Below, in pieces: positions 27,107-36,733 of a stretch of DNA of 64,000 nucleotides. Every line of letters begins with the position of its first letter. The first letter of the stretch is position 1. Source of the stretch: Acidimicrobiales bacterium (GTDB lineage Bacteria; Actinomycetota; Acidimicrobiia; Acidimicrobiales; UBA8592); assembly GCA_013912105.1 (NCBI GenBank), contig JACERY010000002.1, positions 1-64,000 of the forward strand, given 5' to 3'. The notes beneath the pieces were generated by a model that saw nothing but the letters and a program-made list of their open reading frames with translations, made no database searches and was not told the origin of the DNA. The translations under genes were made by a program, and so were the position numbers.

Positions 27107-28042
27107 TTAGTCTCCTCTTGTAAATGGAATCGTGAGGGCTGAAGGCGTCGAAGTTGTTCGTCGAGCTATCACAGCTAAAGCTAGAACAGTTAATACAGCT
27201 GGCGCCATAGTTGTAAGGCTTGCAGCTGCTCCCGTGACAATACCTAAAGTTTTCCACTTAGTAATCACAGCAGTTACAAGACCGTAAAGGAGGGAACCGG
27301 CAAGTACACCAGATGCTTTCCAGCCTCCGAAGTAGACTAAGGCTACTGCTATGAAGCCCATTCCATTCGTAATGTTATTCTGGAAGGTTCCCAATTGTAT
27401 TGTCAGAGCGGCACCGGCTAATCCTGCCATGGCATTTCCGAAAAGTATTGTTGCTGTGCGTACTCTATTTACGCTGACGCCTACTGAGTCAGCAGCTGAG
27501 GGCGTTTCTCCTACCGCTCTTAAATTTAGGCCGAAAGTAGTTTTGTGCATCACCCATGCAATCAAGGGAACTAGGGCGAATGCTAAATAAACAATGAGAG
27601 TGTGGTTAAACAGAATATCTCCAACGTGTGGAATATCGCCGAGAAGTGGAATCTTTGTTTTCCTAAATGATGGAATGGACCGAGGGGTCCCAACTTGTTC
27701 GAGAAAAAGCAATTCGCTAAACCCAAGACCGAAAAGGAAAATACCTATACCGCTTATACCTTGATCAGCTTTAAAGATAAGTGTTGCTACAGCGTAAATA
27801 ACTCCCATAATAAGTCCTACCAGGATCCCAATAACTACTCCAAGTAAACGTGAACCAGATTCTAGAACAGTCCAATAAGCGAAGAAGGAGCTCAACAGCA
27901 TGACACCGTCAACGCCAAGGTTAAGTACTCCGCTTCTTTGCCCAAGAGTTTCTCCAAGCGCAGCTAACAGGTAGGGTGTCGCAAGTCGGACCCCTGAAGC
28001 AAATGTGGCTATCAATACACTTATTGTAAAAAATTCACTCAT
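27107..28042 (-). CDS. Nucleoside/base ABC importer permease 2
   Basis: About 311 residues with ~8-9 membrane helices, of the branched-chain/ribose permease type. LGETLGQRSGVLNLGVDGVML and the cytoplasmic loop LRAVGETPSAADSVGV (the EAA-like ATPase contact) are typical of NupC/BmpC-like permeases. Start is placed at the ATG at 28042, which overlaps the upstream permease stop and has an AGGAG-type site; in-frame ATGs at 28069 are less likely. Confidence 0.9.
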   Translation of the reverse strand: MSEFFTISVLIATFASGVRLATPYLLAALGETLGQRSGVLNLGVDGVMLLSSFFAYWTVLESGSRLLGVVIGILVGLIMGVIYAVATLIFKADQGISGIGIFLFGLGFSELLFLEQVGTPRSIPSFRKTKIPLLGDIPHVGDILFNHTLIVYLAFALVPLIAWVMHKTTFGLNLRAVGETPSAADSVGVSVNRVRTATILFGNAMAGLAGAALTIQLGTFQNNITNGMGFIAVALVYFGGWKASGVLAGSLLYGLVTAVITKWKTLGIVTGAAASLTTMAPAVLTVLALAVIARRTTSTPSALTIPFTRGD

Positions 28043-29159
28043 ATCCTGCTCCTGAGTTAGCTTCATCATTCATCGTTTCGGCCTCGCCTTTAAGGGTAAG
28101 TTTCCTTTGAATTTTTTCTCGGATTGTTGTGCTACAGACTACGAAAACAACAACCAAACCATTTAGGCCCACCACGAGTGCTGAAGGGATTTGGATGGCT
28201 CTTTGCATAGCACTCGCTCCTACCAGAAGTCCACCAAATAGTAACGATGAAGGTATGGTCCATAAAGGGTGCAGGCCACCAAACAAAGCAGCAACGATTC
28301 CGTTAAATCCTGCCGAGCCCGTAAAACCAAGCGAAGATCCATCTGTTATTAAGCGATGCGACTGGCTTCCGAAGACTAAAATTGCGCCCGCCAAACCACA
28401 CATAGCGCCCGAGTAGGTCATTGCTAGCAAAGTCATTCTTTTGACAGGTATCCCTGCGTACTTTGCAGCATTAGGGTTATGCCCCACAGCTCGAACTCGG
28501 TAGCCTAAAGTTGTCCGCCAAAGAAAAACCCAAGCAATCAATGCAGTAACTAACGCAATGATAATTCCCAAATGCAAGCGTGTCCCATCTATCAATACTG
28601 GGAGATCAGCGTTCTCAGATAGTCTTTCAGTTTGCGGAATCCGTGTTCCTCTTTCTATTTCTATAGGGTCTATTAATGGGGCTCTCAAGAGGTAGTTCAT
28701 GACTTGGATAGCGACAATGTTTAGCATGATCGTAGATAGGATTTCATTAACTCCGAGGTATGCTTTCAGTGCTCCTGGGATAGCGCCCCAAATTCCGCCT
28801 CCCACCAGACCTGCAATGAGAACTAAGGGGATTATGACAAGCGGCGGCAAGGTAGGAAGGTATAGAACTGTGACTGTTGATAAGAGTGCCCCAGAGACAA
28901 TTTGTCCTTCGCCTCCGATATTAATGACTTCAGCTCTAAAGGCAATACAAATTCCCACACCAACTAGTAGTAAAGGCATTGCACGAACGGCAGTATCTGC
29001 AAGTGCGTCAGTATCACCAAAAGCACCTTGAAGAAGTGCCCGGTATCCATCAAATGGGTTTGCGCCAAGGATTGCAATAATGATCGCGCCAATGGATAAA
29101 GCTGCTAATGCTGCACCCAACGGAATAATAATTCCATGAAATTTTCGGAATAATATCAA
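28035..29159 (-). CDS. Nucleoside/base ABC importer permease 1
   Basis: 374 residues with about 8-10 membrane helices. RAEVINIGGEGQIVSG and the loop YRVRAVGHNPNAAKYAGI identify the first permease of BMP-type nucleoside importers. No ATG lies near the N-terminus; the TTG at 29159 has GAGGA seven bases upstream and is accepted as start. It is 97 bp downstream of the xanthine dehydrogenase genes, so import and oxidation may share a transcript. Confidence 0.9.
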   Translation of the reverse strand: MILFRKFHGIIIPLGAALAALSIGAIIIAILGANPFDGYRALLQGAFGDTDALADTAVRAMPLLLVGVGICIAFRAEVINIGGEGQIVSGALLSTVTVLYLPTLPPLVIIPLVLIAGLVGGGIWGAIPGALKAYLGVNEILSTIMLNIVAIQVMNYLLRAPLIDPIEIERGTRIPQTERLSENADLPVLIDGTRLHLGIIIALVTALIAWVFLWRTTLGYRVRAVGHNPNAAKYAGIPVKRMTLLAMTYSGAMCGLAGAILVFGSQSHRLITDGSSLGFTGSAGFNGIVAALFGGLHPLWTIPSSLLFGGLLVGASAMQRAIQIPSALVVGLNGLVVVFVVCSTTIREKIQRKLTLKGEAETMNDEANSGAGYE

Positions 29160-29256
29160 ACCAAAGTCCTCGCCATCGCATCAGATACGTTTACTATCAT
29201 TACCAGATAAGTAGGATAGACATACAAAGCGAACAGTTAATTTAAAAGTTTAGAAA

Positions 29257-31506
29257 CTAAAAGACAATATCCTCTGGTTTTATCGGAACCCTGTTTAGCT
29301 TCTTGCCAGTCGCATTCCTAATCGCTGAAATAATAGCTGGAGTTGAGGAAATTACAGGAGGTTCGCCAATTCCTTTCGCTCCGAAAGGTGCTCCAGGCTC
29401 TGGCTGTTCAATAAGGGAAGCAATCTTGATTGGAGGTGTATCCATCGCTGTAGGAAGAAGATAGTCAGTGAAATTCGCATTAGCTATTTTGCCATTATTG
29501 AGAACTAGTTCTTCAAGCAAGGCAAGTCCTAGCCCTTGAGCAATTCCTCCTTCAATTTGCCCTCTAGCCTGAACAGGATTCAGAATTCTCCCAACATCTT
29601 GTGAGGTGGCTATTTCTACGACGCGAACCAATCCTAATTCCACATCAACATCAACCACAGCACGATGAGCAGCAAACGCAAACGAAACGTGAGCGTTACC
29701 TTGCCCGTTGTGATCAAGGGGGAAAGTGGGCTTATGGCGATATGTAATATGCTCATCATAATTTCGTGCTCGTAAAGCAGTAGCAATATCTATGGAATGA
29801 GAGCCATCTTGTGAGACTAGATTTAAACCCGATTTATCGTATGTAACGCCGTTTTCTGATGAAAGATCTAAAATTAGAGCATTGACAACTGCCTCGCAGG
29901 CCTTCAAAACTGCGCCACCAGACATCCACGTTTGCCTGCTTGCTGACGTTGAACCAGCCGACCCTATTGAGGTATCGACAGGAAGGATTGTCACATCGGA
30001 TATTCCTAATGTCTCTTCCACTATTTGGGTAACCAAAGTTACGAAGCCTTGTCCTACCTCAACGCAAGCTGACTTGATCAGAACTTCGCCGTCTGAGATT
30101 ATGCAACGCGCCTCAGAGAAATCATCAAACCCTTCAGAGAACATCAAGTTCTTGATTGACGCTGCGTACCCAATGCCTCTTTTTACATGGGACTTATCTG
30201 TTGTTCTTCCTGTTCCTCCTGGCAAATCTAAAAGTTCACTTTCACTAGGTTTGGGAAGAGGATATTTGGCAAGAGAGGTCAGGACTTCTTTAACTGGAGC
30301 GGTTCCAGTAATTTCCTGTCCGGTAATTAATATATCGCTAGTCTTTAGTGCGTTCAGTAATCTAAATTCAACAGGATCAAGAGATAAAGCTTTTGCTAAT
30401 TTGTCCATCTGCGCCTCAGCGCCGAAACATGTCTGAACATTTCCAAAGCCTCTCATGGCGCCGCAAGGAGGGTTATTAGTCCGAACTCCCCAGCCTTCAA
30501 TTAACGCATTTGGAACATTGTATGGTCCTACTGAGAAGCAGCATGCATTCGCTAGCACGGCTGAGGTAGTAGAAGCGTAAGCGCCCCCATCAAGGATTAC
30601 CTTAGCCTCTACTTTCACAAGCTTTCCTGATTCATCTGCATGGTGACGAAACCAAAGTTTTGCTGGATGGCGATGAACATGTCCGAGAAACGATTCATTA
30701 CGGTCATAAATCATTTTGACTGGTCTCCCAGTATGCAGTGCGAGCATGCACAAGTGAACATGCATACTTACATCTTCTCTACCCCCGAAGGCACCACCTA
30801 CTCCTGCCAGAGTAACTCGAACTAGCTCTTCAGGAAGGTTTAGCGCTGAAGCGACCTGCTCCTTATCAGAGTGAAGCCATTGGGTTGATATGTGTAGATC
30901 GATACTGCCATCCGAGGCAGGGAAGGCGATTCCTGACTCAGTACCAAGGAACGCCTGGTCTTGCATGCCGACTTCATATTCGCCTTCAACGATGAAGTCG
31001 CCTGAGGCATCAGGATCTCCATGTTTAATCGTCAGATGGCGGATAATGTTTCCATCAGGGTGTATCGGGTTCGCCTCAATAGCTTTTCTGCTATCTACAA
31101 GAGGATTGAGCACTTCGTAATCTACGACGATGGAATCTGCGGCCTGTTTAGCGACTTCTGGATGGTTCGCTGCAATGATCGCAACGGGCTCGCCGACATA
31201 TCGGACAGCATCAAACGCAAGAACTGGTTGATCTGGGTGCTCTAGTCCAAATATATTTTCTCCGGGCACATCATCTGCAGTCAAAACAGCATGTACACCT
31301 TCAATAGTAAGTGCATGAGAAAAGTCTATTCCTTTGATCTTTGCCGAAGCATGGGGCGATCGAAGAGTCTGACCCCACAGCATGTCTTCTGAGCTTAGAT
31401 CATTTGAAAATAAAAAATTTCCTTTTACTTTTTCTTTGCCGTCAGGTCTCGCAGCGGAGACTCCTACTCCGGCTGAAGATGCTAGACCCTTTTCAACGAT
31501 AGACAT
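29257..31506 (-). CDS. Xanthine dehydrogenase-family molybdenum-binding subunit
   Basis: 749 residues containing only the molybdenum domains (no Fe-S part). Motifs: GGAFGGRED (~237), GAMRGFGN (~350), VEVGQGF and GAKGIGEPP with the catalytic glutamate (~712). It forms the large subunit of a heterotrimer with the two genes upstream, which overlap one another and this gene by one or a few bases. Substrate could be xanthine/hypoxanthine or another N-heterocycle or aldehyde; the purine context favours xanthine. Confidence 0.9.
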   Translation of the reverse strand: MSIVEKGLASSAGVGVSAARPDGKEKVKGNFLFSNDLSSEDMLWGQTLRSPHASAKIKGIDFSHALTIEGVHAVLTADDVPGENIFGLEHPDQPVLAFDAVRYVGEPVAIIAANHPEVAKQAADSIVVDYEVLNPLVDSRKAIEANPIHPDGNIIRHLTIKHGDPDASGDFIVEGEYEVGMQDQAFLGTESGIAFPASDGSIDLHISTQWLHSDKEQVASALNLPEELVRVTLAGVGGAFGGREDVSMHVHLCMLALHTGRPVKMIYDRNESFLGHVHRHPAKLWFRHHADESGKLVKVEAKVILDGGAYASTTSAVLANACCFSVGPYNVPNALIEGWGVRTNNPPCGAMRGFGNVQTCFGAEAQMDKLAKALSLDPVEFRLLNALKTSDILITGQEITGTAPVKEVLTSLAKYPLPKPSESELLDLPGGTGRTTDKSHVKRGIGYAASIKNLMFSEGFDDFSEARCIISDGEVLIKSACVEVGQGFVTLVTQIVEETLGISDVTILPVDTSIGSAGSTSASRQTWMSGGAVLKACEAVVNALILDLSSENGVTYDKSGLNLVSQDGSHSIDIATALRARNYDEHITYRHKPTFPLDHNGQGNAHVSFAFAAHRAVVDVDVELGLVRVVEIATSQDVGRILNPVQARGQIEGGIAQGLGLALLEELVLNNGKIANANFTDYLLPTAMDTPPIKIASLIEQPEPGAPFGAKGIGEPPVISSTPAIISAIRNATGKKLNRVPIKPEDIVF

Positions 31507-32003
31507 TAGGTATCACGCTTTGATCTTCTGAGTGAGACTAATTGAACAGCTTCAACAATCTGTCCGTACCCTGTGCATCTGCATAGGTTCCCTGATATTG
31601 CCTCTTTAATTTCTGATTGATTGGGTTCAGGATTTGTTTCTAAAAAATCATGAATAGTCACTAGTAGCCCCGGCGTGCAAAACCCGCACTGAATTGCTCC
31701 AGTATCAATGAAAGCCTCTTGAACATCGGAAAGTTCATCCCCACTAGCAACGGATTCGATAGTTCGTATATCTCTGTCGATAGCGTTCGCAGCTAGAACT
31801 AGGCAGGAGCACACAAGAATATCGTCCATCATGACAGAACATGAGCCACACTCGCCTTGCTCACAAGCATTCTTTGATCCATAGAGACCCAATTTTTCTC
31901 TAAGCACATAGAGTAAACTCTCACCCATCCAAGAGTCCAAAACCTGATATGAAGAATCGTTCACCGTTAGTTGATAATTTGCTGCGCTTACCTTATCTTC
32001 CAT
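31506..32003 (-). CDS. Xanthine dehydrogenase-family 2Fe-2S subunit
   Basis: 165 residues. Both clusters have full ligand sets: CEQGECGSC and a later cysteine (~47-67), QCGFC (~106-109) and LCRC (~141-143). ATG at 32003 overlaps the stop of the FAD gene (TGATG); a TTG just upstream is ignored. It links the molybdenum centre of 29257-31506 to the FAD subunit. Its intact cysteines are a useful contrast to the degenerate domain at 3898. Confidence 0.92.
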   Translation of the reverse strand: MEDKVSAANYQLTVNDSSYQVLDSWMGESLLYVLREKLGLYGSKNACEQGECGSCSVMMDDILVCSCLVLAANAIDRDIRTIESVASGDELSDVQEAFIDTGAIQCGFCTPGLLVTIHDFLETNPEPNQSEIKEAISGNLCRCTGYGQIVEAVQLVSLRRSKRDT

Positions 32004-32851
32004 CAATCCTCCGTTCCAAAGGATCGCGTTAGTGCTCTTTGAGCCAGAACCCCAATAGTATGCAACCTGTATGATCTTGAGCTCCTATGGTCATCAATCG
32101 GGTTAGTAGCTTCCTTCACTAGGTTAACAAACTCTTCAATAGCGGAAGCTTTAACCGTCATCGAGTCCCAGTTAATATATTCAGCTATATGCTCCTCAGC
32201 AGCTTTCGCACGGCAAGGCGTCGCAGACACTGAACCCATTGCCACCCCTATTATTTTTCTCGCCGTATCTGTAACCATGGCGAGAGAGGCTACGGAAATT
32301 ACCATTGCGTTTCTTGGCCCTACCTTTAAAAACTCCTGAGGGCCGTTGAGGATAGGAACACGTATCGATTCAATAAATTCTCCTTCAGAAAGCGAATTTG
32401 TTTTCACACCAGTAATCAAATCATGGATTTGAACGTTCCGAACTCCAGAGCTACTCCTAATATTTACATGAGCTCCCAAAGCTAGTAAGACCGGAATCAT
32501 ATCCCCAGCAGGCGATGCAGTAGCAAGATTCCCTCCGACAGTCCCAGCGTTGCGTATTTGCGGTGATCCTATCGTCCTAGCTGATTGCGCTAGGGCTGGA
32601 ATCAATGTAGCTAAGGGACCTCGCTCTATCTCGCGATACGTCACACAAGAGCCAATGACCACAGAGTCTCCATCGTGCCTCCACCGTTTGAGTTCCTCTA
32701 TCCGATCAATAGCAATAACTCCTGAGATTTCCCTATGCCTGAAATTAACTTCTACCATGAAGTCAGTGCCCCCAGCGAGAAGTTGTCTCGTCGGGTCTTC
32801 AGAGAGTAATTCGCAAAGGTTCTCAGTAGATGAAGCTATTAGGAAATCCAT
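32003..32851 (-). CDS. Xanthine dehydrogenase-family FAD subunit
   Basis: 282 residues. FAD-binding motifs are LLAGGTDFMVE near residue 25 and TVGGNLATASPAGD near residue 105, both canonical for the CoxM/XdhB family. It is the first gene of the three-subunit enzyme. TAGCAT lies eight bases before the ATG, so it may begin a transcript close to its start codon. It may also serve the fused hydroxylase at 19688-22264, which has no FAD gene beside it. Confidence 0.92.
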   Translation of the reverse strand: MDFLIASSTENLCELLSEDPTRQLLAGGTDFMVEVNFRHREISGVIAIDRIEELKRWRHDGDSVVIGSCVTYREIERGPLATLIPALAQSARTIGSPQIRNAGTVGGNLATASPAGDMIPVLLALGAHVNIRSSSGVRNVQIHDLITGVKTNSLSEGEFIESIRVPILNGPQEFLKVGPRNAMVISVASLAMVTDTARKIIGVAMGSVSATPCRAKAAEEHIAEYINWDSMTVKASAIEEFVNLVKEATNPIDDHRSSRSYRLHTIGVLAQRALTRSFGTED

Positions 32852-32919
32852 AATGTTTCATGCTACCCAGAAGAAATAAGCTACGAAACGATTTAATGAT
32901 CCTCTGCTCAGAAGTACCG

Positions 32920-33426
32920 TTAAGCGTCTAGGACTATTGCCCTGCCATCAGCGGGGGGTAATAGGGGATCATCCGTTGACCAAGGGAAATTAATCCAATT
33001 ATCTGTTCTTTTCCATACATACTCGCATTTAATGATTGATGGAGTCTTCTCGTATAAAACAGCACTCCTAACATCAGCGACTTCACTTTTACAGAATTCA
33101 TGAACATAAGCCAAAGTCGCACCAGTGTCAGCAACGTCATCAGCAATGAGAACTCTTGCATTTCTGAGGTCTATGGAATCAAGATAGGGTGGCAGAGCCA
33201 CAGGAACATCTAATCTTTCTTCTACACCTGTGTAATATTCAACGTTCATGACATAAAGGTTTTTAACAGATAGTGCGTAACCGAGAGAACCAGCAACAAA
33301 TAAGCCGCCACGAGCTATAGCCAATATAATGTCCGGTTGGTACTTATCATCTGCAACAATCTTCGCTAACTCTCGAGCAGCATTTCCGTAAAGGCCCCAA
33401 TCTAATGTCTCCCGTTCTTCGCTCAT
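32920..33426 (-). CDS. Phosphoribosyltransferase (purine-type)
   Basis: 168 residues. The PRPP-binding loop is VLIADDVADTGATL, and the fold elements ILAIARGGLFVA and VEYYTG match xanthine/guanine/hypoxanthine-type phosphoribosyltransferases. The start is the ATG at 33426, which has GGAGAG in front; a second in-frame ATG lies at 33453. Upstream of the xanthine dehydrogenase genes on the same strand, it would salvage bases to nucleotides, competing with their oxidation. Exact base not determined. Confidence 0.85.
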   Translation of the reverse strand: MSEERETLDWGLYGNAARELAKIVADDKYQPDIILAIARGGLFVAGSLGYALSVKNLYVMNVEYYTGVEERLDVPVALPPYLDSIDLRNARVLIADDVADTGATLAYVHEFCKSEVADVRSAVLYEKTPSIIKCEYVWKRTDNWINFPWSTDDPLLPPADGRAIVLDA

Positions 33427-33591
33427 TTCTCTCCAATCGTTCCGTTTGTACATTATCTCTGCAAATTCTTGCGAGAGCCAATCATAGTTTTTTGTAGCAA
33501 AGAAAGGCAGAAAGCTTTTAGAATGGAATCACAACTTAGGGGACCTTCCTACCCGCATTCGCCGGTAGAAAGCTCAGAACTAGGAGAGAAA

Positions 33592-34809
33592 ATGAAAATC
33601 CTAATCGCAGATGAACTTCACGAGTCTGCACAAAAGACATTAGAACTTATCGGTCACGAGGTCATTGTTAAACCAAAATGTACTTCTGCTGACCTCCATG
33701 AGCATCTACAAGGAGTTGAAGCTCTTGTAGTCAGAAGCACTAGAGTTCTTGAAAAGAATCTCCAAGCAGCAGATACTCTTGAGGTCATTATTCGGGCGGG
33801 TGCAGGGGTAGATACAATTGATGTTGAGGCTGCTTCAAATCAAGGTATCTATGTTTGTAACGTCCCCGGTAAGAATGCAGTAGCAGTGGCTGAGTTGACA
33901 TTTGCACTGCTTCTAGGAATTGATCGCCGCATTGCAGATGGAGCACAAGACCTAAAAGATGGAATCTGGAATAAGCGGCTCTACTCGAAAGCTGATGGGC
34001 TTCATGGGAAAATTATCGGGATCGTAGGATTGGGCGAAATCGGTTTATGCGTTGCTGAGCGAGCGAAGGCATTTGGATTGACTGTTTTAGGAGAACGTAA
34101 GCAAGGGAGGACGCAAAGAGTCGAACAACGAATACGCCAAATCGGGATACGTCTTGTTGATACACTCCCAGACCTCGTTTCTCAAAGTGACATTGTCTCT
34201 ATTCATGTTCCATTCAATGAAGCAACTGAATCAATGGTGAATAAGGATTTCCTCTCTGATTTTCAGAAAGGTGCAATTCTTATCAACACCAGCCGTGGTG
34301 AGGTAATTGATGAACAAGACCTTCTCGACGCAATAGAAAATCAATCACTGCGAGTCGGACTAGATGTTTTCCAAGACGAGCCGGCAAGTTCCGGAACAAA
34401 CTTTGATTCGAAGCTCGCAAATCACCCGTCAATTGTCGGTAGTCACCACATCGGGGCGTCAACAAAGCAAGCAAGCATTGCTGTAGCAAAAGGCGTAATC
34501 GAAGCGATAACAAGTTTTGAACTAGGAAACCCTAAGAACTGTGTAAATGAATCTCCGGAAGGAGACGGCACATCGCAGGTTAGGGTAAGACATCTTGACA
34601 AAGTCGGAGTCTTAGCATCTGTTCTATCTACGTTGCGATCAGTTGACTTAAATGTGCAATACATGAACAATAAAGTTTTTGCCGGGAAGAAAGCAGCTGT
34701 TTCTACCATCGAAGTTGCTGGAGAAATCCCCGCCGATCTCTACGACCAGCTTATTTCGCTAGAGAATGTTCTCGGTGTTTCCCTATTAGACAAAAGAAGT
34801 GTTGGATGA
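33592..34809 (+). CDS. serA: D-3-phosphoglycerate dehydrogenase-like protein with ACT domain
   Basis: 405 residues. It is a D-isomer 2-hydroxyacid dehydrogenase with the NAD-binding GLGEIG, catalytic Arg (INTSRGEVID) and Glu/His (DVFQDEP ... GSHHIGAS) regions, plus a C-terminal ACT-type domain (VRVRHLDKVGVLASVLSTL) that senses serine in SerA. The start is the ATG at 33592 because AGGAGAG precedes it and MKILIADE is the family N-terminus; 41 upstream in-frame codons are ignored. It overlaps the DUF1015 gene by 4 bp, a pairing seen in serine-synthesis operons. Confidence 0.85.
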   Translation: MKILIADELHESAQKTLELIGHEVIVKPKCTSADLHEHLQGVEALVVRSTRVLEKNLQAADTLEVIIRAGAGVDTIDVEAASNQGIYVCNVPGKNAVAVAELTFALLLGIDRRIADGAQDLKDGIWNKRLYSKADGLHGKIIGIVGLGEIGLCVAERAKAFGLTVLGERKQGRTQRVEQRIRQIGIRLVDTLPDLVSQSDIVSIHVPFNEATESMVNKDFLSDFQKGAILINTSRGEVIDEQDLLDAIENQSLRVGLDVFQDEPASSGTNFDSKLANHPSIVGSHHIGASTKQASIAVAKGVIEAITSFELGNPKNCVNESPEGDGTSQVRVRHLDKVGVLASVLSTLRSVDLNVQYMNNKVFAGKKAAVSTIEVAGEIPADLYDQLISLENVLGVSLLDKRSVG

Positions 34810-35999
34810 GCATAGAGAATTCACTACTGCAGAGAATAGAAACTAGGATCGTTTTGCCAGAATGGGCTGAGCGTGTTGTTTCTCCAGCGTATGATGTTTT
34901 AAGGCCACTTGAACGTGACAGATTAATGGATCAAGACCCTTACGTTTTCCTTCATGTAACTAGTTCAAAAAGTGACGAAACAGAAGTGGCGAAGACTAAT
35001 GCAAACTTCGATGCGTTGAAAAGACTATACGAAGTAGGAGCGTATTCAGCTAAGGCAGAACCTTCTTTGTACCTATATAAACTGAAACAAAATCAACATG
35101 AACAGATAGCTATCGTAGGAGATGTCTCTCTAGAAATTTTTGAATCTGGGGGGATAGTTCCACACGAGCGAACAAGGCAAAACCGTACGGATGATTTGGC
35201 TAACCATCTTAAAGAAATAGGAATCCATTCATCACCCGTTGCACTTGCATATGATGACGATGAGGCAGTCAAATCTTTAATCTCTGTTGTCACAGAATCT
35301 CCACCGATACTGGACTTTTGTAGAGAAGATAACTTAGAGCAAACCATATGGCGTATACCTGATGTGACTAGCGAACGTCTCATCTCTTTATTTGAGAATA
35401 AAGATACCTTTATTATCGATGGCCACCACCGTATGAGTGCGAGTAGAGAAATCTGGGAACGTTCAGGAAAGGCCAATCGTTATAGTCGAGTCTTAGCAGC
35501 TTTTTTTGCTGTTGGTGACTTAAAGATTGAAGCTTTTCATAGGCACGTCATTGACTTGAACGGATTGACTCCTGAAATGCTAACGAGTCAGATTGCTGCA
35601 AACGACTTTCTAATAACACCTCTGGATAGTAGTCAAAGTCCGGAACCGCTTACAAGTGGCTATTTTAGTATGTGCCTTGATGGCCATTGGGCCAGGTTGC
35701 AGCCACTTCGAGTCCACCCCTCTGAGTTCGATACAGCAATTCTTCAAAATCGTATTTTGGGGCCCATCCTAAATGTTGACGAACAGGGTTCAGACAGAAG
35801 GCTCCAGTACCTTCCCGGGACAGTCGGTCTCTCTCACCTCGAGTCATTAACTCTTGGAGAAGAAGGAGTTGCTTTTGCATTGCATCCAGTAAATATGAAG
35901 CAATTATTATCCGTAGTAAAGAAAAACAAAACCTTGCCTCCCAAGTCCACGTATTTTGAACCTAAGGTCCGGTCTGGTATTTTTATCACTGAGAGATAA
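34806..35999 (+). CDS. DUF1015 family protein
   Basis: 397 residues. Family motifs: SPAYDVL near the N-terminus, GGIVPHERT, and the strongly conserved IIDGHHRMSAS. Its biochemical role is not established, but it often sits beside serA, as here with a 4-bp overlap, so a link with serine/phosphoglycerate metabolism is likely. The C-terminal part (LQYLPG, FALHPV) also fits the family. Confidence 0.88.
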   Translation: MSIENSLLQRIETRIVLPEWAERVVSPAYDVLRPLERDRLMDQDPYVFLHVTSSKSDETEVAKTNANFDALKRLYEVGAYSAKAEPSLYLYKLKQNQHEQIAIVGDVSLEIFESGGIVPHERTRQNRTDDLANHLKEIGIHSSPVALAYDDDEAVKSLISVVTESPPILDFCREDNLEQTIWRIPDVTSERLISLFENKDTFIIDGHHRMSASREIWERSGKANRYSRVLAAFFAVGDLKIEAFHRHVIDLNGLTPEMLTSQIAANDFLITPLDSSQSPEPLTSGYFSMCLDGHWARLQPLRVHPSEFDTAILQNRILGPILNVDEQGSDRRLQYLPGTVGLSHLESLTLGEEGVAFALHPVNMKQLLSVVKKNKTLPPKSTYFEPKVRSGIFITER

Positions 36000-36007
36000 A
36001 GAGGATA

Positions 36008-36724
36008 CTAGAGTTCTGTAATCCGTTTGAAACCTTCAGCCGTAGGAAAATCCGAATGAGAAAGTCCCTCAAGAACTAGTTCCTTGAATTCTTCTATTCC
36101 TGGTTTAGTGTCATTTGGGTCTATGTTCATAGTTGACTTAAATTGACTTTCATGACAAAGAAGCGCATTAATCTTGTTAATCTCGAATCCTTTACATTCT
36201 TCGAAATGATCTATTTCGTTTGCCTCAAATAATAAAAGCTCTTTAGGGCGGTGAGCATCTAGGGCTTGCTCTGGAAAGAAATGAGGGTCGCGGGCAGCAA
36301 CTAGAGCTTCGATGGTTAAAAAACCAGCAGCTCGATGATCCGGATGCAGCCGATACTGCTTCCAAGGGTCGTGGCCTAAGAGAACATCTGGTTTTAGCTC
36401 CCGAATGATTCTGGTTATTCTGCTGCGAAGTGAGGTATTTACCTCTAGCTCGCCATCAGTACAGCCAAGAAAAAAAACTTTTCCTTCAACGGGTAGTTGT
36501 TTAGCCGCTTCTAGCTGTTCTAATTTTCGTGTTTCTATAAGTTCCCTGATATCAGTTAATGGATCCCATGTTCCCTTTGAACCATCAGTGCAGATAAGTA
36601 AATTAACTATGCAACCGTCTGCCGACCATTTAGCTAATGTTGACCCGGCACCAAATTCTATATCGTCAGGGTGTGCCCCAATAGCTAAAACTTGTCTAGG
36701 TGTAGGAATATTCTTCGTACTCAC
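36008..36724 (-). CDS. PIG-L family deacetylase
   Basis: 238 residues. Zinc site motifs AIGAHPDDIEFG near the N-terminus and YRLHPDHRAAG in the middle, plus LLGHDPW, place it in the GlcNAc-PI/LmbE deacetylase family. The mycothiol enzyme Mca at 42920 is a separate relative. GTG start. It lies 9 bp after the CofC-like gene on the same strand. Substrate unknown; MshB-type or other N-acetylglucosamine deacetylation is possible. Confidence 0.85.
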   Translation of the reverse strand: MSTKNIPTPRQVLAIGAHPDDIEFGAGSTLAKWSADGCIVNLLICTDGSKGTWDPLTDIRELIETRKLEQLEAAKQLPVEGKVFFLGCTDGELEVNTSLRSRITRIIRELKPDVLLGHDPWKQYRLHPDHRAAGFLTIEALVAARDPHFFPEQALDAHRPKELLLFEANEIDHFEECKGFEINKINALLCHESQFKSTMNIDPNDTKPGIEEFKELVLEGLSHSDFPTAEGFKRITEL

Positions 36725-36733
36725 AACATCACC

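Noticed and set aside
12088..33426. A single 21-kb operon on the minus strand
   Set aside because: Leaderless boxes at 14284, 16071 and 17578, gaps of 50-100 bases and the hairpin at 25986 point to several transcription units.
33469..33591. N-terminal extension of the SerA-like protein
   Set aside because: The added 41 residues have no homology-like features, and a good ribosome site precedes the ATG at 33592.
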